Positions 6,795 through 7,775 of a DNA stretch of 7,775 nucleotides are shown piece by piece. The translations under genes and the position numbers were made by a program. Origin of the DNA: an uncultured Ruminococcus sp. GTDB lineage: Bacteria; Bacillota; Clostridia; Oscillospirales; Acutalibacteraceae. The notes under the pieces were generated by a model. That model did no database searches. It was not told the origin of the DNA and was given only the letters and a program-made list of their open reading frames with translations. The DNA lies in the NCBI GenBank assembly GCA_946055445.1, contig CAMGGF010000051.1, positions 1-7,775 on the forward strand, in the 5' to 3' direction. Numbering within the stretch: position 1 is the stretch's first letter; each line of letters starts with the position of its first letter.

Positions 6795-6815
6795 GGTCTT
6801 GATTTGGCAAAAAGC

Positions 6816-7292
6816 TTATCTTTGATTGAATGTTGATAAAACCTCCGACTTCGGGTACTTTTTCATATAACTGTCAATTATAGTTTTATCTTTACTAATG
6901 ATTAGTATCCACGAACTATCGCAAGGAACAATTTCAACAGAAGAAAGAGGGTGTTGAAGAGATACTGGGTTTTGATAATACCCGTTATAATCCTCTGACG
7001 ACGGCAACGAATGTTTTAACACTTCTTCAAGCGAGATGTCCTTTTGAAATCCGCAAAGGCAACCCCAAATCCATTGAAAATCCTCTTTTGCAACTATATC
7101 GGTCAGTTCTTCTCCGGATAGCCAACAATATTCTTGCTCAAGAAATTGTTCAATATCTTTGTTTTTTGGGTAACATTCCAAGTCTGTAATTAACCAGTTG
7201 TATTGTTTTTGCACATTTTCGATTGCCTGAAAAACTGTACGCATATGGGTGTAGAATTTATGACTTTTCCTATCAATTAAACCGTATGTCAT
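6816..7292 (-). CDS. Uncharacterised 158-aa cytosolic protein
   Basis: I do not recognise this family with confidence. The protein is acidic-to-neutral, has no signal peptide or membrane helix, and is rich in aromatic residues: YNWLITDLECYP (~31-42), YCWLSGEELTDIV (~55-67) and DFQWIWGCLCGF (~71-82). A C-terminal stretch WILIISKDKTIIDSYMKKYP (~128-147) looks like a beta-strand followed by a helix. That layout resembles small DUF or immunity-type proteins, but no function can be assigned. The start is ATG at 7292, with AAAGGAG 8 bases upstream. It overlaps the stop of the upstream four-helix gene as ATGA, so the two are co-transcribed and probably coupled. Base composition is visibly lower in GC than the transporter genes. 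Confidence 0.75.
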   Translation of the reverse strand: MTYGLIDRKSHKFYTHMRTVFQAIENVQKQYNWLITDLECYPKNKDIEQFLEQEYCWLSGEELTDIVAKEDFQWIWGCLCGFQKDISLEEVLKHSLPSSEDYNGYYQNPVSLQHPLSSVEIVPCDSSWILIISKDKTIIDSYMKKYPKSEVLSTFNQR

Positions 7293-7636
7293 TTCGCATT
7301 CTCCTTTGCGGTGTTGATGGAAGATATGAGCATTCTGCGTATAGAGCCACAATCGTGCAAAATATTCTTTGCTATGTCAGCGGATATAATATCTGCTTTT
7401 TGCGCAATTTCAATCCAATATTCTGTTTCGTAGCATTCCTTTAAGGCAATTTGCAACTTAGCGATAAAGTCGGGACGGCTATGCGCATACTTTGCTTCAC
7501 GGATGTTCGCGCCAATACTGGTGCCACTCCTCTCGAGTTGATTGGATAAAGAATAATGTCCCTTGATTCTATCAGTTAACTTTAATATTTGAATTGAAAA
7601 TTCTGTTGACATATCAGCAAGTTTATTTTCAGCCAT
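7289..7636 (-). CDS. Four-helix-bundle protein, 23S rRNA intervening-sequence-protein type
   Basis: A 115-aa, mainly helical protein matching the small four-helix-bundle family named after proteins encoded in 23S rRNA intervening sequences (S23/IVP; the same fold as Avd of diversity-generating retroelements). Recognisable family positions are LSNQLERSGTSIGANIREA (30-48), SRPDFIAKLQIALKE (53-67) and YETEYWIEIA (69-78); length is typical. The molecular role of stand-alone members is not established, though the fold is basic and RNA/DNA binding has been suggested. It is not inside an rRNA gene here. The start is ATG at 7636, with GAGGTGA 4 bases upstream. The last bases overlap the next gene as ATGA. 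A promoter directly upstream runs into the repeat array at 7681-7775. Confidence 0.87.
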   Translation of the reverse strand: MAENKLADMSTEFSIQILKLTDRIKGHYSLSNQLERSGTSIGANIREAKYAHSRPDFIAKLQIALKECYETEYWIEIAQKADIISADIAKNILHDCGSIRRMLISSINTAKENAK

Positions 7637-7653
7637 ACGATCACCTCTTTGTA

Positions 7654-7682
7654 ATCATACTATAATCATAAAGATTTTTCAA
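7654..7682 (-). promoter_or_regulatory. Promoter of the four-helix-bundle gene pair
   Basis: TTGAAA (7677-7682) and TATGAT (7654-7659) on the minus strand are separated by exactly 17 bases. The start of transcription would fall near 7647, so the leader is only about 11 bases and the Shine-Dalgarno site would lie at the very 5' end. The -35 box overlaps the edge of the repeat array. Confidence 0.55.
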
Positions 7683-7775
7683 TGAAATCGCACAAGTGCG
7701 ATGAAAGCCTCGCACAGCTCGGATGAAATCCGCTAACGCAGATGCAATTAAATCCGTCCTTCTCCCGACGAAGTC
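7681..7775. repeat. Intergenic ATGAAA-type repeat array with small palindromes
   Basis: ATGAAA or a close variant recurs at 7682, 7701, 7723 and (as ATGCAA) 7742, at spacings of 19, 22 and 19 bases. Short palindromes are interleaved: CGCAC-AA-GTGCG (7689-7700) and CGGA-TGAAA-TCCG (7720-7732). On the minus strand the units read GATTTCAT. The array reaches the right edge of the window, so its full length is unknown. It has no credible coding content. It resembles the palindromic intergenic repeats scattered through some Clostridia genomes, which is recollection only. Confidence 0.55.

Noticed and set aside
7293..7352. A 20-codon N-terminal extension of the 158-aa protein
   Set aside because: It lies inside the four-helix gene, and the ATG at 7292 has an excellent AAAGGAG site with an ATGA overlap.
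7289..7636. Avd accessory protein of a diversity-generating retroelement
   Set aside because: The fold is shared, but there is no reverse transcriptase, template/variable repeat pair or target gene in the window.
7681..7775. CRISPR array
   Set aside because: The recurring unit is only 6-8 bases with 19-22 base periods and no conserved 25-36 base direct repeats or cas genes.

Overview
The window reads like a chromosomal segment of an anaerobic Firmicute, most likely an uncultured gut-type Clostridia/Oscillospiraceae relative. This is inferred from strong AGGAGG-like Shine-Dalgarno sites, a TTG start, a BspA-type leucine-rich-repeat lipoprotein, GPH-type transporters and sigma-A-like promoters (TTGAAT-17-TAAAAT). 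No rRNA, tRNA, CRISPR array or transposase gene was seen. Every convincing gene is on the minus strand, so transcription runs from the right end towards the left.

Right end (about 6816-7775): a low-GC two-gene unit. A sigma-A-like promoter emerges from an array of ATGAAA-type repeats (7681-7775) and precedes a 115-aa four-helix-bundle protein of the 23S rRNA intervening-sequence-protein type. That gene overlaps by ATGA with an unrecognised 158-aa cytosolic protein. Between this unit and the transporters (about 6314-6815) lies a plus-strand graveyard: a weak ORF of unknown identity running into the C-terminal tail of an ABC-2 permease, with no body gene present.

Centre and left (1-6313): two paralogous membrane transporters. 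Transporter 2 (3848-6250, 800 aa) is translationally coupled through an ATGGCTAA overlap to an LRR lipoprotein (2806-3855), and that operon ends in a strong intrinsic terminator (2734-2779). Transporter 1 (62-2557, 831 aa) follows with its own promoter and a hairpin after its stop codon. Both have a 12-helix GPH/MelB-like core followed by about 335-345 residues of charged, alanine/lysine/glutamate-rich helical sequence, which ordinary GPH symporters (roughly 450-500 aa) lack. By eye both also lack the aspartates and the lysine that form the cation/sugar site in MelB. The two promoters have identical -35 and -10 hexamers and identical spacing.

Working model (inference): the two long-tailed transporters import or sense a solute, with the tail acting as a cytoplasmic coiled-coil platform. 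The co-translated LRR lipoprotein would display a binding surface outside the same membrane. No sugar hydrolase or regulator lies in the window to name the substrate. The tailed transporter pair with the coupled LRR lipoprotein is the best candidate here for an undescribed system.
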